A stretch of DNA of 64,000 bases from Kalmusia sp. IMI 367209 (taxonomy: Eukaryota > Ascomycota > Dothideomycetes > Pleosporales > Didymosphaeriaceae): the NCBI GenBank assembly GCA_027946365.1, contig JAPEUQ010000012.1, positions 868,001 to 932,000 on the forward strand, in the 5' to 3' direction. Position 1 is the first letter of the stretch. Every line of letters starts with the position of its first letter. The notes below the pieces were generated by a model. The model was not told the DNA's origin and did no database searches. It saw nothing but the letters and a program-made list of their open reading frames with translations. Position numbers and translations under genes: made by a program. Positions 1-11,615 of the stretch are shown piece after piece.

Positions 1-972
1 CGGACTGTCGTATAGGCAGGCTTGTCATGACGGCTCATGAAGACAAATGTAAACTATAGAGATGCCCGGGCTTCAATATCAAAATCCTATGATTTCTGGC
101 ACAAGCAACGGTCAATCCTATATCTTTCGCTGTCAGACTCCTACGACTACAACGCTACATTATAGACGGTTTATCGTTATGCTGCACAAGCGCCAACATT
201 TTAGAGGGTTCCTTCAGTTGCCATGTCTAGTCCATATCTTTACCTGCTGCCTACTGTGAAACCTCGTACGTGACTGTAGTCAGAAGCCTATTTAGAAGCG
301 ATTGGCTGCTCGTCCTACCACGCCAGCAACGATGATGTCAACCATACACGAGACGTGTTTGACAGCCGCTAGCGTTGACACGTGAATGTCTTGCCCGGGC
401 GAATTGCATGCAACATACAATTGCCCTCACTTATGGTTAATCTACCTTTTGCCTTGGTAGGGATAAGCTACTGGAGATCATGGCGGTGTTATCTGGGACA
501 GCCAAGCGGCCTATCAGCCAAAGCGCGTATTCTGTTTGCTGGCCGCCGGGGTGTGATTATTCGTGACCACTCGGCGCAGATGGTGGGATGTCTGGTAACG
601 TGAATGGAGCTTCTCAACTACTTCGTGCAGTGTGTGCTACCCTAGGGTGGATATTCAATTGTCTAGGCTCCCTTGTCGTTGCTGCCGAGTGGGCTATGAA
701 TGGGAATTATTGCAGGGGGCTAGTGCGGGAGGGACGAGGAAGTCGACGCAGAAGCTGTCCTCCACATCGACCCACAGTCTGCTTGTACCCGTAATCCCAG
801 CCTCGCCTCCTGCAAACACATACTCCTACCTCAGCGCAGCTCACACTACATCAATCGAACATACACTTGTCCTCGACCGCCCGCACAAGCCGTCTGCGTC
901 GCTCCAACTCACGCTTCGTCACCCCGCGCGCCCCGCATCCTACCTCTTCCCACACGCTGTCCCACCGCCGCC
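1..972. other. 5' intergenic region upstream of the SDS23 gene
   Basis: No convincing gene is seen. Short open frames here have no recognisable domain or splice pattern. The last 150-200 bases are C-rich and pyrimidine-rich, as is usual for a fungal 5' leader, and run into the SDS23 start codon. Confidence 0.5.
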
Positions 973-2797
973 ATGGCGGACCACGCGGACCCAAGCGCCG
1001 CAAAGAAGGACGCTCCGCTGCGCTCGCTCGCCAATGCGTCTTCGCCGAGGTCGCCGCCCGCGCCACTCAATATGAGCTCGAGCAGCCCGCATACGGGCCA
1101 TCGTTCGAGCTTCGCGGAGAACATGCGCGGACTGCCGCACTCGCCGCGCGCCACCCGCCAACCGTCCCTCTCGCAGCAGGCGTTGCAAGATTTGCTGAAT
1201 AACCCGCCGACCAAGGGCGGGGATCCAAGATTCGTAGGAAGGGACTGGAAGACAGTGAAGATCGGTGAGGTGGTGGACGAGAAGCAGGTGCGGTTCGTGG
1301 AGCTAGATACCAGTGTCGAAGAGGCGACGAATGTGAGTACGCTGCTAGAACGAAATTCCGGGCGCTGTATTGTGGATTGAGTCACCTCAGGATACACAGT
1401 ACAGTTTCCAGACCTTTGACTTGGGGCTTAGGAATAGAGGGAAAAAGAGGCTGACTGTTTGACAGTTGCTTGTGCAATCCGGTGCCCCAAACGTTGTCCT
1501 GCTCCGCGAGGATAAGAGCTCGTCCACCGCGGTTGGAACCTTCGATTACAGCGACCTCAACAGCTACCTTCTCCTCGTTGTCGGCCTGGCGCACCCCGAC
1601 GAAGGGGACGTGAAATCTTTCGATGAGCTCGCAAAGAAGGGCCGATCGGGGAAACCCATCCCGCTTAAGGATGTCAAAGACCTGGGCAAGAAGGAGCCGC
1701 TGATCACGCTATCTGCATCGGCAGACTTGACCAAGGCTATGGAGGTGTTCGGAAGCGGTATACATCGTGTATTGGTCGTGCAAGAGGGGACCACGGATGT
1801 GGTAGGCATCCTAACGCAGCTAAGGCTGTTGCAGTTCTTCTGGGACAACAGACAGAGCTTTCCGGCTGTGGATCAGTTATATCCGTCGGTGATCAAAGAT
1901 CTGAACCTGGGGACTCAGGCAGTGATCGCTATCAAGTAAGTGGCCTCTATAGAGAAACCATGGGGTTGGTGCTAATGGCTTGCAGTGGCGACAAGCCCTT
2001 GGCTCATGCTCTCGAGTTGATGAACAATGAGGGGGTCACCTCTCTACCAGTTCTGGATGCCCAAAACAACGTCATTGGCAACATCTCACACGTGGACGTT
2101 CGAGTAAGTCTTCATTCGATGAGACTCATCCTTCTTTAGCTAATTGACGTAGCTTCTTAGCAAGTCCACATCACTCCCGCTCCTTCGCTCCTCTTGCATT
2201 CACTTCATAGGTGTCATTCTGTCCGAGCGCGGCGTCAACGACGGAAAGGATTCATTCCCTGTGTTCCACATCACCCCTTACTCAACTCTCGCTCACACCG
2301 TTGCTAAACTTGTCGCTACCCGTTCTCACCGCATGTGGATCGTCGATACTCCATCCCCCGCATCATCCGGTCCGCCAACTCCGTCAGTTACCCCCGCTGT
2401 GTTGAGCCTTCCGTCTCCCGTTGCACCTCTTCCGACCGCCGCCCCGGCGCCAGTATCTGCTCCCTCTCCCCTTCTATCCGGCGCGGCTGCGCCTGCCATC
2501 TCCGCATCTGCGATCCCGGGTGCCAGCCTCTCGGGTCGCCTTAGCGGCGTTGTCAGTCTGACAGATATCCTCAATCTCTTCGCCCGAGCGAGTGGATTGC
2601 ATCCTCACGATCCAGATGAAGCTCGCCGAGCAAGACGGCGAAGCAGCAGTTCTAGTATGCGGCGCAGCATGGACAGTTCCCGGAGCGAGAGCATGAGCCG
2701 GTCTTTTGGCCCTTCTGGACGTAGGAGTAGCGTTAGCGAGAGAGATCCTCCAGCTCGGGGCTTGGGAATTGTAAGGGGAAGGCCGACTGGCAATTAG
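973..2797 (+). CDS. SDS23: Sds23/Moc1-type CBS-domain regulator
   Basis: Four exons are inferred: 973-1332, 1466-1935, 1986-2103 and 2153-2797, giving 530 residues. The joins keep phase and use GTGAGT or GTAAGT donors and AG acceptors. The start sits in a good context (CCGCCATGG). The N-terminal 80 or so residues are Ser/Pro/Ala-rich. Paired CBS modules follow, with recognisable stretches such as [12 protein letters not shown] and [19 protein letters not shown] Ser/Arg-rich tail comes after a final CBS segment containing [17 protein letters not shown]. Members of this family (yeast Sds23/Sds24, fission yeast Sds23) modulate PP2A-type phosphatases and link nutrient status to cell-cycle progression; that role is taken from the family. 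A Pro/Ala-rich insert near residue 370 splits the last CBS region. The family call is firm; exact substrates are not visible. Confidence 0.9.
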
Positions 2798-3562
2798 TAC
2801 GCTGGCAGGACGGATGGAGAGGGCGGATCGAGCGCCGATGAACTGATGTTCAGAATGAGTCTGGATGAGGGCCGGCTTGAGAATGAAAACGAGGTTTGGG
2901 TTTAGGACATGAAAGAGCAGGGTTGGTATTGTCGATTGCTTTGAGGCATAATTTTTACGACCGGTTCAGTATTGGGCTAGTCAGCGAGTTCTGCATGGCG
3001 CTTTGGGGCGTTGATTGCACGCTATGGTGGTTTTTAAAGCCAAGCTTATGAAGTTTCGATTAGCATTACGAACGCTTGAGAGATATGACATCGGCTTTAT
3101 GTCGTTTGCTTGATTAAACTCGATCTTTCTTTCTGTAGTTACAGGAAACAGTGAACCGCTATGACCTATCATGTACATGATCGACTTTCGTACTTCTCGT
3201 CCTTCCCGCAGGTGAGTATTACGCTAAGGCAACAGGTAGGATCTATAAAGGCTTGTGGCGATGTCATAAGTGGTAGGGTTAGAACTTGTAGCTGAACCTT
3301 ATATTGAAAGGTTCTGCTAGGCGCAAGTTAGGGCGTATACTATCCAGCGAAGGAATTGACATTCGTAGGTTACCTGAAGTACGTGAATGCTCAATCGTCC
3401 GGACTTATAAGAATGTGATTTTATACATGTATATCAGGTGTAGAGAGCGAATGTGGTGTCGCCTAACAGACAAATTCTGAAGTTCCTCTTCTTAAAAAAC
3501 GTTTCGACCAACGATATCCATCACATCGCTTGCTCATTCAAGTTCCTCTTCGACTAGGTCGA
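2798..3562. other. Intergenic region between convergent genes
   Basis: This is the 3' side of SDS23 and of the minus-strand secreted-protein gene. It is AT-richer than the flanking coding DNA. No gene, tRNA or repeat family was recognised. A 12-base word, AAGTTCCTCTTC, occurs twice about 60 bases apart near 3480 and 3540. Confidence 0.4.
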
Positions 3563-4043
3563 CTAGGACGGCTACTCAATAAGTTAGAATTGCTGCCAAA
3601 TCAATCTAAAGAAGACTTACACATCCTTCAGGTACAGGCTCTATGTCCTGCCCTCCAATAGAACAAATCGTGTAGTCCTACACAAGCCATTAGTCCCACG
3701 AGTCTCTGCCGAACCGATTCCGCGGATGAAACTATTCCCATGTAAAAGTACTCACGTCACTGCCACAGAAGACAGAGCAGCCCTTGCTACACGTCTGCTC
3801 CACTGATCCTCCGAGGTCGGTGCAGCCTCCCAGCGGGCCGTCCTTGCACCTCGCAATGCATTCAGGGCCGCAGTCTACGCAGCCCTCTGCTTCACCGCAG
3901 CAGACGAGGAGCGCGCCCGTAGGCGCTCGGATGGGAATGCAGGAATCAGGGCACTTTCCTGTCCCGGGGATTGGGGGCCTGATCTGGGACAATGCTGGAG
4001 AGGCGAAGGCGATCGCGAGAAGGGCTAGGATGGACTGCTTCAT
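3563..4043 (-). CDS. Small cysteine-rich secreted protein, unknown function
   Basis: Exon 1 is 3756-4043 (96 codons) and exon 2 is 3621-3677 (19 codons, phase 0). A tiny last exon, possibly 3563-3571, closes the frame after a GTAAGT donor. The protein starts with a clear signal peptide (MKQSILALLAIAFASPALS), so it should enter the secretory pathway. The mature part has 12 cysteines in exon 1, including a CC pair and several C-x(2-3)-C spacings. Exon 2 adds two more, giving an even total of 14, which supports the splice. No domain family was recognised. It could be a cell-wall, antimicrobial or host-interaction protein; none of these can be chosen from sequence. The end of the gene is the least certain part, because several AG acceptors lead to early stops. 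Confidence 0.65.
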
Positions 4044-4646
4044 TGTGATGAGAGATCAGGGTTTGACCGTCGTATGTGAGTTGGGTGCAGCTATATGAGT
4101 ATGTCGTTGAAATATATGGAGGCCTTCAACTTGAATGACTCGGCATACATCATCAATGTACGCGCGTATGCAGATGCTATAAGGATTTGTGAGGCCTCCA
4201 TGGTAAGTTTCTGCGTAGAGGTGCTTACTCAAAACCCAACGAATTGTTTGTAGGACCCGATTCGGGCGAAACATGAAGTCGCAGTATGTTACTGTGGAGC
4301 TCCTTCTTCTCGAGGTAGAGATCCGCTTCTGCTCTACATTCTACGGCCGTGAACATTTCTCGATCACAGTCTCGTCGGCGGTAATCCGGACGAAAATCAT
4401 CGCCGAGTAGCAATTGCTTTCATTCGATTGGGCCCAAGTCAGACGCCGGCTTTCTACGGAAAAGCTATGTGTCGGAGCCTTGGGTAGGGCGAGGTCTGAG
4501 TCGAGGGGATCTTCACGTCGACTAAGCACCATGGTCACTTCTCACTACAACGTCATTCATTCCAACATTAGTTTAGCTCTGCCAATATACAACATACTCC
4601 CTTCGGCCGACTTTGATGCCTATGTTATTGATAGGAACTCATAGTC
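4044..4646. promoter_or_regulatory. Divergent intergenic promoter region
   Basis: These 603 bases separate the start codons of the secreted protein (minus) and the prolyl hydroxylase-like gene (plus), so they must carry both promoters. No specific operator was recognised. Confidence 0.4.
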
Positions 4647-5569
4647 ATGTCACGGTGTGTCATGTCTCGGTTGACGAGCCTGTCTTTCCTTCTGCTTGTA
4701 TTGACAGTGTTGTTTTCACCACAGCACAATCAGAATCGTCTTACTCTATACCTGCATAACACGCACCGTTATCTGCAACTGTATCTTTTCCAAAACCCAC
4801 GCAATGAGTTCCCTAGTCCAGAAAACGAGACCGCAGTTTATCAAGTTCAGCTCTTCTCACGAGATCCTCTCATATTGTACATCAAAAATTTCCTAACCTC
4901 GTTCGAGATCGAGCATTTACTGCATCTCAGGTACGCCAGCAAAGAAATCAGAACCACCCTTATGCCTAGTGCTAATCAGGTCTTCCCTTCAGCGAGGGAC
5001 AATACGAAGTCTCCAAAGTGCATCCAGGAGAAGATCACTTCGTTGACACGAACAGCCGCGTATCAGACCTGGCCTTTTTCCAACGAGATGAGATCTACGA
5101 TCGAATCACGCGTAGAGCCATGGATATCCAAGGTTGGCGAGGCCCGCTAGCTTTCTTCCAGCCTCCGTATGTACAGAGGTACGAAGTTGGTGGCTTCTAC
5201 AGAGAGCATTATGATTGGGATCCGGAGTTTTCCCAAGGCAACCGCATCACCACATTCCTGGTGTACCTTTCCGACAATTGTACTGGAGGGGGCACGAACT
5301 TTCCGCGTTTGGTAAAGCCCAGGGATAGAAGGTGGTGCAGCATCGTCGAGTGTTCGTCCGAGAATGGTGGTAGTGATGAAGGTGTTACGTTCAAGCCGAA
5401 GCTCGGAGCGGCCATTTTTTGGGAGAATATGCATCCAAACGGAAGTTTCAACGAGGATGTTCTTCACTCATCTCTGCCTGTTCTATCGGGAGTGAAGTAT
5501 GGTTTGAACATGTTTACATGGGATCTGGGATGGAGAGCACCTGCAACACAGGAGACTTTGAACCTTTAA
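4647..5569 (+). CDS. Prolyl 4-hydroxylase-like 2OG-Fe(II) oxygenase, membrane-anchored
   Basis: Two exons, 4647-4930 and 4993-5569, encode 286 residues; the split serine codon at residue 95 restores phase exactly. Residues 9-24 form a hydrophobic N-terminal segment, read as a signal anchor, placing the catalytic part in the ER or secretory lumen. The C-terminal half is the P4H catalytic fold. It shows an H-x-D iron motif (H167, D169 in REHYDWD), a distal histidine H253 and a 2-oxoglutarate-binding lysine K263 in GVKYGLNMFTWD. The sequence TTFLVYLSDNCTGGGTNFP matches the conserved strand before the second metal ligand. Fungal members hydroxylate prolines of secreted or nuclear targets; the substrate is unknown here. 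It is short but complete for the family. Confidence 0.88.
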
Positions 5570-6356
5570 GCTCGTTCTCATATTACCATGTCACTTCTCC
5601 CCCAGCAAATCTCAGAGGACTCAATCTTCAATTCATGCCTCTGATTATACTGCAAGAACGGAAAGTCCCTTGTTGTAGTTGACTCTCTTCAAGTTGTCCT
5701 GATCGGTGCGTATGTGCAAAGAGATTCCTAATCACATTGGACCAATAATCAAGATTTATTGAACTACCTTTCTTTAGGTATTATGCATCAATTCTGTAGC
5801 TCCGTCAGTACGAGGATAAAATGTTGTATGTATTCATCAAGTATTCGGAAGAAATAAAGCCATGAAATCATCTAATCGTCTCAATCTGATGTGATGGATG
5901 GCATCAGCCCAGCCGACCACACCAGAAGGTCACTTAATTCGGTCCACCATTTAATAGCTTAGACGACCAAGGTAAATCATAAGCCATGAAGAGGGACACA
6001 GCTCGGCCCACCATATATTTAGGTCAGCTTACCCAAGTCCCAAGCTTTTTCCCTTAGTGATCGGTAGGTTGACCTTAATCTTAGCCTTCCACATCATATG
6101 TTGGTGGTAACAGCTATTATGAATGGAAAACCACAATATTTGAAGATAAAGTAAGCTGAAAATTTGATCGATCCCCAACTTTTATTCACTTCTTTCTTGA
6201 TATTCTTAATATATATTTAGTGTCTTTGCTGCATATTCTTCTCAATAGGCGGTCACAAGGCTTATGTCATGAACAGACCCGACACACCGCAAGATCAGTT
6301 ACACGATGTAAAATTGCCATTATTCATTCATCAAACATGTATCTGGCCAGCCACCA
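5570..6356. other. Convergent 3' intergenic region
   Basis: This AT-rich stretch lies between the stop codons of the oxygenase and the desaturase. Two imperfect copies of a word around GG(T/C)CCACCAT followed by an A/T run lie near 5940 and 6005. No gene was recognised. Confidence 0.4.
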
Positions 6357-7857
6357 TCAAGCCGCATTCGCAGTTCCCACCAACGGCCTCACATTCGTGA
6401 CGTGCTCGTTCGCCCTTACAACAACCTGCCCCATTTTATCCTTCACATACGTCCTCTCCTCCTTCCAAACTTCCACCTCCTGTCCACCCCTCAGCACTCC
6501 CACCCTCATCGTACTCAACAGATTGTGTGCCGCATTACTATGCATATAAACTCCACCATTGAAAATAGCAGTCGCATCCTTGCCGATCGCTGATTTAATT
6601 AGCGCCTTGCCGCCCGGGTGCTCAGCAATGAAGTCTGTGACGTCGTGAATGATGCCGGCGATGACGACGAGCGCAGTGGAGGGGTTGGCGCAGCGCGATT
6701 GGAAATCGTCCCAGCTGATGACGGGAAGGTCAGCAAGCGGTATACCCCAGTCTAGGGTGGCGCGGCGCGCATCGAGAGCTTTTTGTTGTTGTTGGAGGCG
6801 TCCTTTTTCGATTTCATTGTGGCGGAAGCGTTTGAGGTCATAAGCGAGTGTGGTTTTGCTCAGGAGGTAGATGAGCCATTTGGTTGGGTCGTATTGATAC
6901 CATGAGATGGCATTACCTGCGGAATTAGTAGACGAAAGGATAGTGGAGGAGTCAGGGATGGTGAAGACATACGATAGTCGCTGGGGAACTCGTGGTGGAA
7001 ATTATGGTAGCCTTCGCCGAGTGTGACTACGGCTGTGATGAAGTGATCACGAGGTGTCCGACGGTCATCGAATGGTTGCTCGCCTATCCAATGCGCCAGA
7101 GAATTCACACAAAATGTCGCTTGTTGGACAAAGCACGCACGGATGATACCGGCATAGACCAAGCCACCCCACCAATCACCCCATAAGAAACCAGCGACAC
7201 ACATTGGGAAGACCCAAGCTGCGACTAGAAGAGTCTCGCCGTCTGCGTGAAGTTAGTATACGAAGTGATTTATAACTTCGAGCTTTCACGCTTACAATGC
7301 TTGTGCTGCCACACTACTATGGGATCTTCATCCAAATCCGAGATATCGGTTCTTCCGATCTTCTTCGGGTTCTGCTGGAACAACATCCACCCTAGATGCG
7401 AGTAGAAAAAGCCGCGTAACGCGTCGTATGGGTCTTTCGCTGTGTCCGTCCATCTGTGATGAGCTCTGTGTTTACTGCTCCAGAATCGAATGGAACCTTG
7501 AATTGCGCCGGCACCCACAAAAGCGAGGAACAGACGAAGGGGCAAGCGCGCCTCGTAGCAGCGGTGGGACCAGAGCCTATGATAGCCGCCAGTGATACCG
7601 AAACCCGTAAAGAAGTAGTATATGACGGCCCAGATCGCGGTGGCGCGCTTGAGAGGGGTATATTGAGCAGCATAGAGGCCGTATGCTGGAACAAGGATAA
7701 CGAGTGTCGTGCTGAACCAATTGATGTGTTTGTACCAGTTCTGTAGAGTCACAGGTTGGTCACTGATGTGTACCCTGCACATGCTCGTATGAGTTGTTTC
7801 TTGATGCGATAGAGGCTGTCTGCTTACTCACCTTGGCTGAAGCCGCTTTTCGTCCAT
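6357..7857 (-). CDS. OLE1: Acyl-CoA delta-9 desaturase with C-terminal cytochrome b5 domain
   Basis: Four exons (7832-7857, 7296-7774, 6973-7242, 6357-6916) give 444 residues. The start at 7857 was chosen because it is the only upstream ATG whose 26-base exon restores the phase of exon 2. An ATG at 7910 is out of phase. The three diiron histidine boxes are visible: HRLWSH (74-79), HRAHH (111-115) and HNFHH (248-252), with hydrophobic membrane segments between them. A cytochrome b5-like domain with HPGGK (358-362) fills the C-terminus, as in fungal Ole1 proteins. The enzyme introduces the first double bond into stearoyl- and palmitoyl-CoA in the ER membrane, using electrons from its own b5 domain. 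Assignment is secure from the motifs and architecture. Confidence 0.93.
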
Positions 7858-8547
7858 TGCGAAGATAGTGGCGCCTGGAAAATGCGGATAAGTTTCAAGA
7901 AGTGTGGCATGATGAGCGACTATATATCAACTGGAAACAACACATCGCTAGTTCTTTCAACGAAAAAGGCTCGTGCCGAGGGTTCAGCAGTAGTGGCATG
8001 ATACTAGAGCAAATGTGCCCCAAATTGTGAGACTGCTAACAATATACTGTTACATCTTCTTTCATATGAGTGGTTAGAAAAAGAGCGGTGGGTGCAATGG
8101 AAGGCGAGGCGTAAGAAGGAGCGGTTGCACTAGTCCTCTCTGGGTAAGACTTGCGAAGGCCCTTGTCAACGGTGATCGTACGAACAACGCGCGACACTCA
8201 CGAGTTGGCCAAATGTGGATTCTGGTCGCGCGAGTCAACTGCTCGATTCTCCAATAGGGCTTTACAGATAGAGCGGTGGAACGGAGCCAATGCTTCGTTC
8301 GCTTACCTAAACAGTACACTTCCGTTCCACCTGCCGCGCGCAAGATCTACACGGCAATAGAAGAAATCTCAAGCGAGGAGTCAACGTCCACACATTCACG
8401 ACATGGAGTCAAGGGACGGAAAAATTCCAAGGCACAGATTCTGGAACGAGCATCAATTCGTTGCAATCATTTCCATTTGGACTATTGCTTGACCACGTAT
8501 TCGTTCCACCCCCTCCACACTCCATATCCTCTTACTCATGCATACAA
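7858..8547. other. Intergenic region between RPS20 and the desaturase
   Basis: It contains the 3' region of RPS20 and the promoter of the desaturase, both on the minus strand. Short open frames overlap it but none has a recognisable product or codon pattern. Confidence 0.4.
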
Positions 8548-9003
8548 TTATGCCGCGATGGTGACCTCAACCTCAACACCAGCCTCGATGTTGATGATGA
8601 TCTGCTTGACGACCTCGGTAGGGGCGTTGAGGTCGATGAGGCGTTTGTGGATGCGCATCTCATAGGTGTCCCAGGTCTTAGAACCCTCACCGTTGGGGGT
8701 CTTGCGGGTGGTGACCTTTAGGTTCTTGGTGGGCAGACGGACGGGACCCTTAACGCGGAGGTCCTTGCCCTTGGCACGGTCGATGAGCTCGGTGCAGACC
8801 TTCTCGAGGCTCTGTGAATTGTCAGACGCCGTACTATGTACCAGAGCTTGTTGTTTTGACGTACCTTGACGTTGCGGCTGGTGAGGGTGATGCGGATCTT
8901 GTGGATCTTGGGACCCTCGAAGTCACCCTTCTCTGGCTTGTCTGCGCGCTGTCAGTACTGTGGGCTGTGGGATTTCAACCGAGGTGCTCGTACTGTAAGA
9001 CAT
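8548..9003 (-). CDS. RPS20: 40S ribosomal protein S20 (uS10)
   Basis: Three exons encode 116 residues: 8994-9003 (only ten bases), 8865-8941 and 8548-8811. The first exon carries MSY plus one base, which the GTACGA donor joins to an AC-starting exon. The product begins [15 protein letters not shown] and continues with [11 protein letters not shown] and [20 protein letters not shown], ending in a VEVEVTIAA tail. These are hallmark uS10 sequences. It is a component of the head of the small ribosomal subunit. The first two introns are 52 and 53 nt, and early introns in ribosomal protein genes are common in fungi. The long exon lacks its own ATG, so simple frame searches miss it. Confidence 0.93.
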
Positions 9004-9374
9004 GGCGGTTGTCGGTGTGGATGGTTTTGGAGGCTGGTAGTTGTGAATAATTTCCAGTCACGACCCGGATCTTTGATCACTGTAATGTGATGACTGGCGT
9101 GGTGTTGCGTGCGACGGCGAGATTGTCGATGGTTCCTCCCCACCCACCAAAAAAGATTCGATATGTGTGGGGGCCCGTGCACATCGCCAAGATTTTGGTG
9201 AGCTAGTCCACTAAGCGTATAGCGCTGGAACCATCCCGCTTTCCAGATTGCTCACTATGACTGCGAGCGACGAATAACAGGCTGGTCACCCGTGGGATTG
9301 TATATAAGGAGTCCTTGCAAGAAAGAGCAAGGAAATACTGAACACGAGTCAGCCCGAACGCGGGCCGCCACAGA
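9004..9374. promoter_or_regulatory. Divergent promoter of RPS20 and the CUE-domain gene
   Basis: These 371 bases lie between two start codons on opposite strands, one of them a ribosomal protein gene. No specific factor site could be named with confidence. Confidence 0.4.
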
Positions 9375-11405
9375 ATGTCTCTGCCACAGTTTGCGGCCTT
9401 TCCTGACGTCAAGGTCCGCCAAAACATCCCACCCCCAGAATGGACAGCGTACCTGGATACTTGGGCATCTTTGGCAGAGCTTCATCTACGCCTTAGCGAT
9501 TCAAAATTCCAAGACACTATTTCAGAAGACGGTTCTTCCATACCAAATTTCCTAATATCTTTTTTCCACGAGTTGGGCAATGACGACAGTATAGCTTCGC
9601 AGACTCCTCTGCTACGAAAGAAGTGCTTCTTCCTCTTGCATAGGATATACTCTGGAAATAATGTCCCTGTATCACTCCTCAACTGGTCTGTCTTGTCAGA
9701 TGCAAGTCGAGTGTACTCCAAGAGTGCACAGTTCCGAACTTTATTCGACAGTTTGTGGAAGCGGAAAGCAACGACAATTGAGAAGAGTATACAAGCTGCG
9801 AAGAACTCCCTGATCAAAAATTTAGACTCCAAACGTCCGGAAGAGGCAGAGAGCACCTTGAACAGGATCGTTCCTCTACTGAGAACCTCAACAGATGTTG
9901 GCACATATATGCTTACTGGCTCTGATTTTCTGGACTCGTTATGTAATGCATATTCGAAGGCCTCCTCTTCATTGAGAGCGAAACTTGCTACGACAGCGTA
10001 CTTGGGGCTCATCGCTTTACTTGAAGGTGCAAAGCCTAAATTCTCTTTACTGTCGGATCATTTGTACAGCCTGAAAGCGAATGGGGAACAGGGAACAAGG
10101 GCGGGTGTAGCTCAAATATCACTCATCGCAGACCTTGTCACCAACACACCCCTTCTACAGAGAATAAGAGACAAGGCTACGTCCTCGGAAGCTACAAGGG
10201 TGCGGAACTTCGCTGCCTCGCTCAGCTCCTTCCAGCAGGCGTCGGTGGCTCGACCAAAGAAACTAGTCAAAAGAAAGATTGACAAGGGCAAGGGCAAGGC
10301 TACTCAGGATGAGTTTGGCCACCTGGCATTCGGAGACATATATGTCCATAAGATGAGCATGATCAGCCAGATACAAGACCTCTTCCCAGACCTGGGCTCC
10401 GGTTTCATAGCCAAGCTACTCCAAGAGTACAACGACGACATCGAAGTCGTCACTGCGCACCTCCTAGAAGACTCCTTACCTCCACATCTCTCTAACGCAG
10501 ACAGGAGCCAACAACTGTAAGCTATCTCCCTTCTTTCAATTATACCACACACTAACCTGCCCAGTCCATCCCCCTCCGCAACGAAACCGCATTTCACCCC
10601 ACGGCCCACACCACCCACATCGCCTCCAATCGAACGCCGCAACATTTTCGATAATGATGAATTTGATCGCCTCGCCGTCGATACTTCCCGCATCCACATC
10701 GGCCGTAAAAACCAAGATTCCACTGCTGACACCATACTCTCCGATCGTGTCGCCGCCCCCAGCAAATCAGCTATTCTCTCTGCCCTCGCAGCCTTCGACT
10801 CAGACGACGATGAGCGTGACGACACCTATGACATCGAAGACGTCGGTGGCACAGTAGATTCAGCCGCGCCTGGGCCTGACGAAGCCGATGCCGATCTGCG
10901 AGACAAGAACGAGGAGACGCTGTTCAGAGCGTACACGTCCACACCCGAGCTATTTGCGCGAGATGCAGAAACCCGACGAGGCAAAGCGAGGACAGCATTG
11001 AAGAGCGAGACGGGCATGACGGATGAAGCCATCGAGGGCTGGGGTCTCATGATCGGCCGCGATCCAAAGCGGCTTCGACGGCTGGAAGCGAAGTTCTCGG
11101 CTTTCTCGGGCCAGCAGACACAGCTGGCTCCAACGTCCTGGCGGAACACATCTGCAGGGTCTGATGCTGAGGGAGGCGAGGCGAGTGGAGAAGGACAACG
11201 CGGTGGACGAGGGGGTGGCAGAGGGCGTGATCGGGGTAGAGGACGGGGAGGTGGTAGTCGAGGAGGGAGTGTTGTGGGGCCTACGGATGATAAGGGGACG
11301 CAGGTTTCGCGGCAACGGAAAGAGGCGAGTAAGGGATCAAGAGCGAACCATAATCGTCGAGATCAGCGTGCGAGGAAAATGGCGAGGGGAGGTTTGCCGG
11401 GATGA
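9375..11405 (+). CDS. CUE3: CUE-domain protein, Cue3/ASCC2 (Rqt3) type
   Basis: Exons 9375-10516 and 10565-11405 join through a split leucine codon and give 660 residues. Residues 1-290 are a mostly helical N-terminal region typical of Cue3/ASCC2. A Lys/Gly-rich linker follows, and then a CUE domain at about 328-370 (SQIQDLFPDLGSGFIAKLLQ), the ubiquitin-binding fold. The C-terminal half contains an acidic patch, a conserved block with TPELFARDAETRRGKART, and an RGG/Arg-Gly-rich basic tail. Yeast Cue3 and human ASCC2 belong to the ribosome quality-control trigger or ASC-1 complex, which recognises ubiquitylated stalled ribosomes; that role is inferred from the family. The stop lies 210 bases from the convergent APC2 stop. 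Confidence 0.82.
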
Positions 11406-11615
11406 TTGCCACCCATGCATTAAGCCTGGTAAGGGAGTCGTAGGCCAATGTGTATACAAGATAGACTCGGATAGTATCATATCTTTGCGAGTTCATTATT
11501 GACTTCTCTACAACATGTTTGTGATGTCTTTCGATCGATCGTCTATCTTCAGTGCACGCTGTCGTCAACCTGTTTTATGGTCGTCCTCGAGAACTGTCGG
11601 CTAACCTTACCCAAC

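Noticed and set aside
7858..7910. ATG at 7910 as the desaturase start
   Set aside because: Its reading frame does not match the phase needed at the first splice, whereas the ATG at 7857 fits exactly.
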